Assembly (NCBI GenBank): GCA_039933775.1
Contig: JBDTNK010000027.1
Location: 1-29,100 of the forward strand
DNA: 29,100 nt
Direction: 5' to 3'
Source of the DNA: JBDTNK01 sp039933775
GTDB lineage: Bacteria > Chloroflexota > Limnocylindria > QHBO01
Below, one piece after another: positions 22,569-29,100 of this stretch. The notes beneath the pieces are model-generated. The model did no database searches and was not told the origin of the DNA. It was given only the letters and a program-made list of their open reading frames with translations. A program made the position numbers and the translations under genes. Numbering within the stretch: the stretch's first letter is position 1; every line of letters starts with the position of its first letter.

Positions 22569-23291
22569 TCAGCCGGCGGCGTCGGGCTTTCGCGACTTCT
22601 CCCCGTCGCCGTCCGCCTTGTCGTCGCCGTTGCGCGCCGGAAGACCCAGCTGCCGCCGCAGGTCGGCCTGGTCGCGCGGCCGCGGCGGGGCGCTGACCGC
22701 CGCCGAGCCCGGCTGCTGGTCCGGCCCGCTCGACGCCGGGGCTCCGGGCCCGGTCGGACGCGATCCCGGAGGCTGAACGCTCGGAGGGCCAGCCGGCGCG
22801 CCGCTGGGCGTCCCCGGCGCACGGTCACGCGGCAGGTTGGCGACCGACTGGTCCTCCGGTGGCGGCCACCCGGACGGCTCGGCCATGATCGCGCAGACTT
22901 TGGCGAAGTCGCACACCGCCGTGCCCAGCTCGGGCGAATCGGTCTCCTGCCGGAATCGCGGCCGCAGCATGGTCAGCGACCAGCGCGTGCGATGCTCGTG
23001 GGCCCACACGCGGTACGTGTCGACGCGCAGATCGACGCCGCGGACGGACTGCCATGGATAGAGCCTCCCCGCCAGGCCATAGCGGGCACTCGATCCGCGC
23101 GGCCCGTAGAGCAGGTCCAGCAGACCGATCTCGGTGGCCACCAGCAGCCGCCGCTGCTCGGACTCCGAGCCAGCCTCGTGCGCATAGACCGCGATCTCGT
23201 CGACGCCCAGCGTCACTAGCTGCTGCGCGGCCCATTCACGCACCTCGTCGTTGAGATACGGCATCCGTGGCCAGTCGGCCAGACGCACCAT
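22569..23291 (-). CDS. Unknown protein with Pro/Gly-rich C-terminal half
   Basis: I do not recognise this 240-residue protein. Residues 1-135 look globular: a helix (LNDEVREWAAQQLVTLGVDE), then strands with RRLLVATEIGLLDLLYG, LYPWQSVRGVDLRV and HEHRTRWSLTMLRPRF, somewhat like a PH-type or short beta-barrel domain. Residues 145-240 are Pro/Gly/Ser-rich and end in a charged tail, so they are probably disordered. There is no signal peptide or membrane helix. GGAGG lies six bases before ATG 23291, and TAGGCT (23322-23327, minus strand) is a candidate -10. The gene is inserted in reverse between queA and tgt, which are often adjacent. Confidence 0.75.
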   Translation of the reverse strand: MVRLADWPRMPYLNDEVREWAAQQLVTLGVDEIAVYAHEAGSESEQRRLLVATEIGLLDLLYGPRGSSARYGLAGRLYPWQSVRGVDLRVDTYRVWAHEHRTRWSLTMLRPRFRQETDSPELGTAVCDFAKVCAIMAEPSGWPPPEDQSVANLPRDRAPGTPSGAPAGPPSVQPPGSRPTGPGAPASSGPDQQPGSAAVSAPPRPRDQADLRRQLGLPARNGDDKADGDGEKSRKPDAAG

Positions 23292-23321
23292 CGAAATCCT
23301 CCGCCGATTGTCAGGACCGAT

Positions 23322-23327
23322 AGCCTA
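23322..23327 (-). promoter_or_regulatory. Candidate -10 of the unknown gene between queA and tgt
   Basis: Minus-strand TAGGCT lies 30 bases before ATG 23291, leaving room for the GGAGG ribosome site, so this gene would have an ordinary short leader. It shares an 83-base gap with the divergent tgt promoter. Confidence 0.4.
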
Positions 23328-23362
23328 GCCCCTCGAACCCCATCTCGTCGCCCCCCAGCCGC

Positions 23363-23368
23363 TACGCT
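23363..23368 (+). promoter_or_regulatory. -10 element, probably leaderless, of tgt
   Basis: TACGCT lies exactly 6 bases before the tgt ATG 23375 and there is no Shine-Dalgarno sequence, so tgt is probably translated from a leaderless transcript. Confidence 0.55.
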
Positions 23369-23374
23369 CTGCGA

Positions 23375-24517
23375 ATGGCCGGTCCGCTCTCCTTCAGCTC
23401 TCGCGCGACGGGAATCGGCCGTGCGCGGCTCGGCACCCTGGCCACGCCGCACGGCACCATCGACACGCCGCAGTTCATGCCGGTCGGCACGCAGGGCACG
23501 GTCAAGAGCCTCACCCCCGGCGACCTGCGCGCCGCCGGAACGCAGGTGCTCCTCGGCAACACCTACCACCTCAGCCTGCGCCCCGGGCATGAGCGCATCG
23601 CGCGCCTGGGTGGGCTGCATCGGTTCATGGCCTGGGATGGCCCGATTTTGACCGATTCAGGCGGCTTCCAGGTCTTCAGCCTCGCCCATCTGCGCCGCGT
23701 GGACGAAGACGGCGTGACGTTTGCGTCCCATCTCGATGGCTCGCCGCAGCGGCTGACGCCGGAACGCGCGATCGAGATCCAGGAGGCCCTCGGCAGCGAT
23801 ATCGCCATGGCCTTCGACCAGCTCGTGGACGCGACCCTGCCCGACGCGGAGGTGGCCGATGCCATGCAGCGCACGCACCGCTGGGCCGCGCGCTGCCTCG
23901 CCGCGCGCACGCGCCCCGACCAGGCGCTCTTCGGCATCATCCAGGGCGGTGTGGATGCCACGCTGCGCCGCCAGTCCGCCGCCGCCATCGCCGCGCTGCC
24001 CTTCGAGGGCATCGCCGTCGGCGGGCTCTCGGTCGGGGAGTCGAAGCGCCAGATGGCGGACACGCTCGATGTCGTGGCCGAAGCGCTCGGCGACGACCCT
24101 CGGCCGCGCTACCTGATGGGCGTCGGCTCGCCGCTCGACTTCTTCGGCGCCGTCAAGCGGGGCATCGACCTGTTCGACTGCGTGCTGCCGACCCGCGTGG
24201 CGCGCAACGGGCAGCTGTGGACCAGCCTCGGCAAGCTGAACCTGCGCAACGCGCGCTTCCTGGATGACCCCGACCCGCTCGATCCGGCCTGCGCCTGCGA
24301 AACGTGCCGTACCTTCAGCCGCGCGTACCTCGCGCACCTGTTCCGGGCCGAGGAGCTGCTGGCGTATCGCCTCGCCTCGCTGCATAACGTCACCTATACT
24401 CTGGACCTGATGCGGCGCCTTCGATCCTCGCTCGTCGAGGGCCGATTTCAGGCGCTGCACGAAGCCGTCGCAGCGCACTATGCAGGCACCGGAACGAGCG
24501 CGGTAAGTACCGGATAA
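23375..24517 (+). CDS. tgt: tRNA-guanine transglycosylase
   Basis: It exchanges guanine-34 of GUN-anticodon tRNAs for preQ1. The 380 residues show TDSGGFQVFSL (Asp94, general acid), GGLSVGE at 216-222 with the bacterial-type Val220, the nucleophile Asp268 in FDCVLPTR, and the zinc site Cys306, Cys308, Cys311, His337. The spacing from Asp268 to Cys306 is 38, as in the Zymomonas enzyme (280 to 318). The substrate-pocket segment reads MAFDQLVDAT, so Leu150 stands where bacterial enzymes usually have Cys158. This may alter base preference. The gene is separated from queA by an antisense gene and has its own promoter. Confidence 0.97.
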   Translation: MAGPLSFSSRATGIGRARLGTLATPHGTIDTPQFMPVGTQGTVKSLTPGDLRAAGTQVLLGNTYHLSLRPGHERIARLGGLHRFMAWDGPILTDSGGFQVFSLAHLRRVDEDGVTFASHLDGSPQRLTPERAIEIQEALGSDIAMAFDQLVDATLPDAEVADAMQRTHRWAARCLAARTRPDQALFGIIQGGVDATLRRQSAAAIAALPFEGIAVGGLSVGESKRQMADTLDVVAEALGDDPRPRYLMGVGSPLDFFGAVKRGIDLFDCVLPTRVARNGQLWTSLGKLNLRNARFLDDPDPLDPACACETCRTFSRAYLAHLFRAEELLAYRLASLHNVTYTLDLMRRLRSSLVEGRFQALHEAVAAHYAGTGTSAVSTG

Positions 24518-24539
24518 CGGCCTGGTAAGGGCCATCCGG
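24510..24539 (+). terminator. Hairpin over the tgt stop codon
   Basis: CCGGAT and ATCCGG pair outside GGCC and GGCC, with a 3-base bulge and a 7-base loop, spanning the tgt TAA (24515-24517). No T tract follows. It is a candidate terminator or 3'-end stabiliser of the tgt message. Confidence 0.35.
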
Positions 24540-24585
24540 CACACTCGCCGCACCTCGACCGGCTCGGATGGAGGAGGATGCAGCC

Positions 24586-24747
24586 ATGGGGAGCCGGGAC
24601 CGACCACGCAAGGAACCCAAGCGCAAGCCAAAGGAGAAGGCTCCGAAGCTCGCGCCCCAGGCACCTGCGTATCAGCCACCGCAATCGGTCGAGGTGATCA
24701 AGCGAAAGCGCAAGCCGCGCAGCGAGCCCGGATCGGACGAGGCCTGA
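24586..24747 (+). CDS. Small highly basic protein (53 aa)
   Basis: A 53-residue frame preceded by GGAGGAGG eight bases before ATG 24586, one of the strongest ribosome sites in the window. The product begins MGSRDRPRKEPKRKPKEK, has a short Pro/Gln linker (APQAPAYQPPQ), then VEVIKRKRKPRSE, so it is Lys/Arg/Pro-rich, probably unfolded, and might bind RNA or DNA. It has no family I can name with confidence. It lies 68 bases after tgt and 43 bases before recA. Other ATGs nearby are out of frame and not supported. Confidence 0.7.
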   Translation: MGSRDRPRKEPKRKPKEKAPKLAPQAPAYQPPQSVEVIKRKRKPRSEPGSDEA

Positions 24748-24790
24748 CGCCACGCCGCCGGGGCGAAGAGAAAGGGAGCGAGACCAGGTC

Positions 24791-25837
24791 ATGGAAGCGC
24801 CGGTGGCGATTCAGCGCAGCGGAGACCGCGGCAAGGCGGTCGACGCGGCCATTCTGCAGATCGAGAAGCAGTTCGGACGCGGGGCGATCATGCGTCTCGG
24901 CGACCGTGCCGCGATGCCCGTCGACGTCATTTCGACAGGCTCGGTGGCCCTCGATCTGGCGCTCGGCGTGGGCGGCATCCCGCGTGGCCGGATCACCGAG
25001 ATCTACGGCCCCGAGTCGAGCGGCAAGACGACCCTCTGCTACCACGTCGCCGCCAACGCGCAGCGCGCCGGCGGCATCGTCGCCTTCATCGACGCGGAGC
25101 ACGCCCTCGACCCCGGATACGCGCGCAACGTGGGCGTGGACGTCGACGAGCTGCTCGTGAGCCAGCCGGACACCGGCGAGCAGGCGCTCGAGATCGCCGA
25201 GACGCTGATCCGCTCGAGTGGCGTCGACCTGGTGATCATCGACTCGGTCGCGGCGCTCGTGCCGCGCGCCGAAATCGAAGGCGAGATGGGGGACAGCTTC
25301 GTCGGCCTCCAGGCGCGGCTCATGAGCCAGGCGCTGCGCAAGCTGACCGGGGCCATCAACCGCAGCAATACCGCGCTCATCTTCACCAACCAGCTGCGCG
25401 AGAAGATCGGCGTCATGTTCGGCAGCCCCGAGACGACGACCGGCGGCAAGGCGCTGAAGTTCTATGCCAGCGTGCGCCTCGACATCCGCCGCATCGAGAC
25501 GCTCAAGACGGGGACCGATGCCATCGGCAGCCGGACCCGCGTCAAGGTCGTCAAGAACAAGGTCGCCAGCCCGTTCCGGACCGCCGAGTTCGACATCATG
25601 TACAACGAGGGCATCAGCCGCGAGGGCGGCCTGCTCGATGTCGGCATCGCGGCGGGCGTGCTCTCCAAGACGGGAGCCTGGTTCAACTACGGCGAGACGC
25701 GCCTGGGCCAGGGCCGCGAGAACTCGCGCGAGTTCCTCAAGCAGAATCCGGAGGTCGCCCTGCGGGTCGAGGATGAGATCCGCGGCAAGGTCGCCTCGAT
25801 CGAGGTCGGCGTCAACGGCATCCCGGAGGCGGAGTAG
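24791..25837 (+). CDS. recA: Recombinase RecA
   Basis: The ATP-dependent strand-exchange protein and SOS co-protease. The 348 residues contain Walker A GPESSGKTT at 73-81, IIDSVAALVPRAEIEGEMGD with Walker B near 149, the L1/L2 region with GLQARLMSQALRKLTG and TNQLREKIGVMFGSPETTTGGKALKFYAS, and a C-terminal domain rich in acidic residues. AAGGGAG lies 12 bases before ATG 24791, rather far. I looked for a GAAC-N4-GTTC SOS box in the 43-base upstream gap and the gap before the small basic gene and saw none. recX follows after 12 bases. Confidence 0.98.
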   Translation: MEAPVAIQRSGDRGKAVDAAILQIEKQFGRGAIMRLGDRAAMPVDVISTGSVALDLALGVGGIPRGRITEIYGPESSGKTTLCYHVAANAQRAGGIVAFIDAEHALDPGYARNVGVDVDELLVSQPDTGEQALEIAETLIRSSGVDLVIIDSVAALVPRAEIEGEMGDSFVGLQARLMSQALRKLTGAINRSNTALIFTNQLREKIGVMFGSPETTTGGKALKFYASVRLDIRRIETLKTGTDAIGSRTRVKVVKNKVASPFRTAEFDIMYNEGISREGGLLDVGIAAGVLSKTGAWFNYGETRLGQGRENSREFLKQNPEVALRVEDEIRGKVASIEVGVNGIPEAE

Positions 25838-25849
25838 CACGCCCGGGCC

Positions 25850-26383
25850 ATGGTTCGCAGCAGCCGGGACGACGATCGTCCAGCGCCTGACGCCAACGCC
25901 GCGATGGAGATCGCCGCCCGCTTTCTCGGCACCCGGCCGCGGACACGCTGGGAGCTCGATCGCAGGCTCCGGCGTGCCGGCGCCTCGGCCGAGGTGATCG
26001 AGGCCACGCTCGAGCGCCTGACGGGCCTGGGGTATGTCGATGACGTGGCATTTGCGCGCTACTGGCAGGAGCAACGCGACCGCCACGCGCCGCGCGGACG
26101 CCGCCTCGTCGAGGCCGAGCTTCGGCAACGCGGCGTGACGCGCGAGACGCTCGGCGCCCTCGACGAGGACATCGGACGGCCGCCGACCGACGAGATCTTG
26201 CCCGAGACCGAGGCTGAGCGGGCACGGATCGCGCTCGGCCGGCACCTGCGCGGCCGGCCCCTACCGACCGAGGCGCGCGCCCTGCAGCGGCTGGGGATGT
26301 TCCTCATGCGCCGCGGCTTCGACGCGGAGACGGTGCGCAGCACGCTGCGCCACGCCGGCGCTGACCAGATCACCGACAGCTGA
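25850..26383 (+). CDS. recX: Regulatory protein RecX
   Basis: RecX binds RecA filaments and tempers their activity. The 177-residue protein has repeated three-helix modules: AARFLGTRPRTRWELDRRLRRAG near 21-44, LERLTGLGYVDDVAFARYWQEQRD near 54-77 and RRLVEAELRQRGVTRETL. A third module, ALQRLGMFLMRRGFDAETVRSTLR, closes the protein. An acidic insert (DEDIGRPPTDEILPETEAE) separates modules two and three. The gene begins 12 bases after recA, without a clear ribosome site, so it is probably expressed by read-through from recA. Confidence 0.92.
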   Translation: MVRSSRDDDRPAPDANAAMEIAARFLGTRPRTRWELDRRLRRAGASAEVIEATLERLTGLGYVDDVAFARYWQEQRDRHAPRGRRLVEAELRQRGVTRETLGALDEDIGRPPTDEILPETEAERARIALGRHLRGRPLPTEARALQRLGMFLMRRGFDAETVRSTLRHAGADQITDS

Positions 26384-26394
26384 GGAGACAGGCC

Positions 26395-26865
26395 ATGGTT
26401 TCGAGCGACGCGCAGAGTCCCGAGCAGTACCTCGCCGCGCTGCCGGACGATCGTCGCGAAGCACTCAGCGCGCTGCGCAGGGTGATCCTCGACAACCTGC
26501 CGGTTGGATTCGAGGAGGGCATGCAGTTCGGCATGATCGGCTACTTCATCCCGCTCGAGCGCTTCCCCGACACCTATAACGGTCAGCCGTTGGGGCTCGC
26601 CGCCATCGCCAGCCAGAAGCACCACATGGCGCTCTACCTCAACAACGTGTACGGCGACGTCGCGACCGAGACCCGCTTCCGGGAACGCTACGCAGCCAGC
26701 GGCAAGAAGCTCGACATGGGCAAGTCATGCGTGCGCTTCCGGCGCATCCAGGACCTGCCGCTCGACGTCATCGGCAAGACGATTGCCGAGGTGTCGGCAG
26801 ACCGGTACCTGCAGCACTACCAGGCGACGCGCGGCTCATCGCGCGCCACGCGCCGGCAGGCGTAG
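26395..26865 (+). CDS. DUF1801 family protein
   Basis: A 156-residue soluble protein of the DUF1801/YdhG-type fold. It reads PEQYLAALPDDRREALSALRRVI at the start, then GFEEGMQFGMIGYFIPL, TYNGQPLGLAAIASQKHHMALYLNNVYG in the middle and GKSCVRFRRIQDLPLDVIGKTI near the end, all characteristic. Its role is not known. GAGGAG lies seven bases before ATG 26395 and the recX stop is 11 bases upstream, so it belongs to the recA transcription unit. The C-terminal tail is Arg/Ser-rich. Confidence 0.85.
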   Translation: MVSSDAQSPEQYLAALPDDRREALSALRRVILDNLPVGFEEGMQFGMIGYFIPLERFPDTYNGQPLGLAAIASQKHHMALYLNNVYGDVATETRFRERYAASGKKLDMGKSCVRFRRIQDLPLDVIGKTIAEVSADRYLQHYQATRGSSRATRRQA

Positions 26866-26871
26866 CCACCC

Positions 26872-27825
26872 ATGCGATTCGCGCTCATGACCGAGCCGCA
26901 GCAGGGGCTCACCTACGACGAGCTGCTGGCGCTCGTGCACGCCGCCGAGGCCGCCGGAATCGAGAGCTTCCTGCGCTCGGATCATTACGCCAGCTTTCCG
27001 GGCGAGGCCGGCCTGCCGACGACCGATGCCTGGGCCACGCTGGCTGGCCTCGCGCGCGAGACGTCTCGCATCACGCTCGGCGCGCTCGTCTCGCCGGTCA
27101 CCTTCCGGCAGCCGGGCAACGTGGCCAAGCTGGTGGCCACGGTTGACGAGATGAGCGGCGGGCGGGTCGAGGTCGGCATCGGGGCTGGCTGGCACCGACG
27201 TGAGCACGAGGCGTATGGCTTCGGCTTCCCCTCGCTGAAGGAGCGCTACGAGCTGCTCGAGGAGTCGCTCGCCGTGATCCACGGCCTGTGGACCGAGCCG
27301 GATGGCTGGTCGTACGCGGGGCGCCGCGTCACCGTGCTCAACGCGCAATTCGTGACGAAGCCGGCACGCAACGGCCGGCGTCATCCTCCGATCATCCTCG
27401 GCGGCGAGGGCGGCCCAAAGATGGCGCGCCTGGCCGCGACCTACGCCGATGAGATCAATATCGTGTCCGCCACCCCGGAGCGCGCGCGGAACGGATTCGC
27501 GGCAGCTCGCGCGGCCTGCGCTCGCATCGGTCGCGACCCCGATGCGCTGACCTACTCCGCCATGACCGGGGTCCTGGTGGCGGAGACCGAATCCGAGCTG
27601 CGCGAGCGCGTCGCTGCGCAGCTGGCATTCACCGGCGAGACCGACGAAGGTGACGCCGACGCATGGCTCGCCGAGCGCCGCACGCGTTGGGTGATGGGCA
27701 CGCCCGAGCAGGCGTGGGAGCGCATCCGCGAGCTCGAGCGGGCGGGCGTCGAGCGCATCATGTTGCAGGACTTCCTGCCGCGCGACCTCGATCACGTCGC
27801 CACCATCGGGCGCCTCATCGCGTGA
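26872..27825 (+). CDS. LLM-class (probably F420-dependent) oxidoreductase
   Basis: A luciferase-like TIM-barrel flavin or F420 oxidoreductase, 317 residues. Typical segments are GIESFLRSDHYASFPG, WATLAGLARETSRITLGALVSPVTFRQPGNVAKLVATVDEMSGGR (split over 55-98), VEVGIGAGWHRREHEAYGF, RYELLEESLAVIHGLW and PPIILGGEGGPKMARLAATYADEINI. F420 rather than FMN is suggested by close likeness to actinobacterial and Chloroflexota members, but cannot be read with certainty. The substrate is unknown. ATG 26872 lies 6 bases after the DUF1801 stop without a ribosome site. Confidence 0.88.
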   Translation: MRFALMTEPQQGLTYDELLALVHAAEAAGIESFLRSDHYASFPGEAGLPTTDAWATLAGLARETSRITLGALVSPVTFRQPGNVAKLVATVDEMSGGRVEVGIGAGWHRREHEAYGFGFPSLKERYELLEESLAVIHGLWTEPDGWSYAGRRVTVLNAQFVTKPARNGRRHPPIILGGEGGPKMARLAATYADEINIVSATPERARNGFAAARAACARIGRDPDALTYSAMTGVLVAETESELRERVAAQLAFTGETDEGDADAWLAERRTRWVMGTPEQAWERIRELERAGVERIMLQDFLPRDLDHVATIGRLIA

Positions 27826-27829
27826 GTGC

Positions 27830-27846
27830 AGCCCGCCAATCCGGGC
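27830..27846 (+). terminator. Short hairpin after the LLM oxidoreductase gene
   Basis: AGCCCG and CGGGCT pair perfectly over 6 bases with a 6-base loop, starting 5 bases after the stop codon. No T tract follows. It is a candidate 3' end for the recA-recX-DUF1801-LLM unit. Confidence 0.4.
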
Positions 27847-27871
27847 TTCAGAGCCGTACGCCGATCTGCGC

Positions 27872-27877
27872 TACACT
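27872..27877 (+). promoter_or_regulatory. Candidate -10 of rny
   Basis: TACACT lies 122 bases before the rny ATG, in the same GC-TA-C context seen at other starts (GCTAC). It predicts a 5' leader of about 115 bases, the longest in the window. Confidence 0.45.
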
Positions 27878-27930
27878 CGCCCGATAGTGCCCCCGGCGCC
27901 AGCAACACGGGGCCGAACGACCAAATCGCC

Positions 27931-27966
27931 AATACGCACGCGCTCAGCCACAGCCGAGCGCGTATT
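27931..27966 (+). other. Hairpin in the rny 5' leader
   Basis: AATAC plus GCGCTC (separated by a 4-base bulge, GCAC) pairs with GAGCGCGTATT around a 10-base loop, giving 11 base pairs. It lies between the candidate -10 and the rny ribosome site. It could be an mRNA-processing or autoregulation site, or an upstream attenuator. Confidence 0.45.
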
Positions 27967-27999
27967 CGCCCAGACGGGCTCCAACCGTGGGAGGAGCCG

Positions 28000-29100
28000 A
28001 TGCCAGACATCCTTCTCATCGCCGTGGTGGCGGTGATCGCCGCCGCGATCGGCCTCGTGGCGGGCTACTTCGCGCGGCGCGTGATGGCCGGCAACGCCGT
28101 GAGGCACGCGGAGAGCTACGCCGAGCGCGTCGTCGCCGAGGCACGGGCCAAGCAGAAGGAGCTCGTCCTGGAGGGCAAGGACGAGGCGCTCAAGCTGCAG
28201 CGCCTTGCCGAGGACGAGGTGCGCGAGAAGCGCGCCGACGTGAGCCGCCAAGAGCGTCGCGTGCACGACCGCGAGGAGTCACTTGACCGCAAGATCGAGA
28301 CGGTCGAGCGGCGCGAGCTGACCATCGAGGAGCTCAGGCAGCAGGTCGAATCACAGCGCGCCGCGCTCGAGGCGGGACATCAGCGACAGCTGCTCGAGCT
28401 CGAGCGGATCAGCGGCCTCTCGATCGCCGAGGCGCGCCAATCGCTGATCCAGCAGATCGTGGACGAGGCCCAGGCAGAGGCGTCGCATCGCGTTCGGGAG
28501 ATCGAGCGCCACGCCCAGGAGGACGGCGAGGAGCGCGCCCGGCGGGTGCTGACGACGGTCATGCAGCGCATCGCCGCCGACCACACCAGCGAGGCCACCG
28601 TGACCGTCGTGAACCTGCCGAGCGAGGAGATGAAGGGACGGATCATCGGCCGCGAGGGGCGCAACATCCGGGCGCTGGAACAGGCGACCGGCGTCGATCT
28701 CATCATCGACGACACGCCCGAGGCGGTCGTGCTGTCGGGGTTTGATCCGGTCCGGCGCGAGGTAGCGCGCATGGCGCTCACCAAGCTCATCAGCGATGGG
28801 CGCATCCATCCCGGACGCATCGAGGAGACGGTCGCCAAGTGCCGCCAGGAGATCGAGGTCGTGATGCGCCAGGCAGGAGAGCAGGCCGCCTACGACGCCG
28901 CCGTGCCTGGGTTGCATCCGGAGCTCATCAAGCTCATCGGCCGGCTGAAGTACCGCACCAGCTACGGGCAGAACGTGCTCGACCACTGCGTGGAGACGGC
29001 CCGCCTCTCCGGACTCCTCGCGGCGGAGATCGGCGCGAACATCCCCGAGTCGAAGAAGGGCGGCCTGCTGCACGACATCGGCAAGGCGGTCGACCACGAG
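28000..29100 (+). CDS. rny: Ribonuclease Y (5' part, cut by the window end)
   Basis: A membrane-anchored endoribonuclease that starts mRNA decay. The 367 visible residues have one N-terminal membrane helix (residues 4-26), a long charged coiled coil (about 40-195), a KH RNA-binding domain with IIGREGRNIRALE at 215-227, and the start of the HD domain with YGQNVLDHCVE at 322-332 and the metal pair His358-Asp359 in LLHDIGKA. About 150 further residues should lie beyond the window. GGAGG lies five bases before ATG 28000. rny close to recA is a common gene order. Confidence 0.97.
   Translation, partial: MPDILLIAVVAVIAAAIGLVAGYFARRVMAGNAVRHAESYAERVVAEARAKQKELVLEGKDEALKLQRLAEDEVREKRADVSRQERRVHDREESLDRKIETVERRELTIEELRQQVESQRAALEAGHQRQLLELERISGLSIAEARQSLIQQIVDEAQAEASHRVREIERHAQEDGEERARRVLTTVMQRIAADHTSEATVTVVNLPSEEMKGRIIGREGRNIRALEQATGVDLIIDDTPEAVVLSGFDPVRREVARMALTKLISDGRIHPGRIEETVAKCRQEIEVVMRQAGEQAAYDAAVPGLHPELIKLIGRLKYRTSYGQNVLDHCVETARLSGLLAAEIGANIPESKKGGLLHDIGKAVDHE

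Noticed and set aside
24748..24790. SOS box upstream of recA
   Set aside because: No GAAC-N4-GTTC or CTG-N10-CAG-like operator is visible in this gap or just before the small basic gene; regulation from a more distant promoter is not excluded.
1..29100. Mobile elements, prophage, CRISPR array, tRNA or rRNA genes
   Set aside because: No transposase, integrase, direct-repeat array, cloverleaf-like stretch or rRNA-like sequence was seen on either strand.

Overview
The window is a gene-dense stretch (about two thirds G+C by eye) of a bacterial chromosome. It has no tRNA, rRNA, CRISPR array or insertion sequence that I can see, and no gene-free gap longer than about 175 bases. Several features point to Chloroflexota, perhaps a Limnocylindria/Ellin6529-like lineage: a ruvB-DUF2905-queA-tgt core, recA-recX-...-rny, an LLM-class (F420-type) oxidoreductase, a secreted C39-like protein of a type I associate with that group, and many leaderless-looking starts. 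A GC-rich actinobacterium-like lineage is the alternative. The assignment is inference, not measurement.

Left part (1-6590). A minus-strand uricolysis operon (5-hydroxyisourate hydrolase, a GNAT-OHCU decarboxylase fusion, urate oxidase) runs to the left end. Divergent from it is a tightly coupled plus-strand operon: MBL-fold hydrolase, DUF3830 protein, two small membrane proteins of 29 and 100 residues, a dihydropyrimidinase/hydantoinase-type cyclic amidohydrolase and a MurJ-type flippase.

Middle part (6542-18534). Two secreted proteins, a C39-like protein and an M1-like metallopeptidase, lie divergently. Then come minus-strand malate synthase, a VOC protein, and a five-gene operon starting with a three-subunit molybdenum hydroxylase of the xanthine dehydrogenase type and ending with YdeI-like and DinB-like proteins. 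A DUF2269 membrane protein, a D-aminoacylase-family amidohydrolase and a MocA-like molybdenum cofactor nucleotidyltransferase follow.

Right part (18563-29100). This is housekeeping DNA repair and tRNA modification: a 12-codon upstream ORF coupled to ruvB, DUF2905, an AzgA-type purine permease, queA, an unknown antisense gene, tgt, a small basic protein, recA, recX, a DUF1801 protein, an LLM oxidoreductase and the 5' part of rny (RNase Y).

Taken together, permease, xanthine dehydrogenase with its cofactor-maturation enzyme, uricase, HIU hydrolase, OHCU decarboxylase, a possible allantoinase-like cyclic amidohydrolase and malate synthase (a glyoxylate sink) describe purine import and breakdown down to central metabolism. 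Two further signals stand out. The first is a recurrent TANNNT hexamer placed exactly 6 bases before the ATG of five separate transcription units, which suggests leaderless mRNAs. The second is chains of ATGA/GTGA overlaps that imply translational coupling inside the operons.
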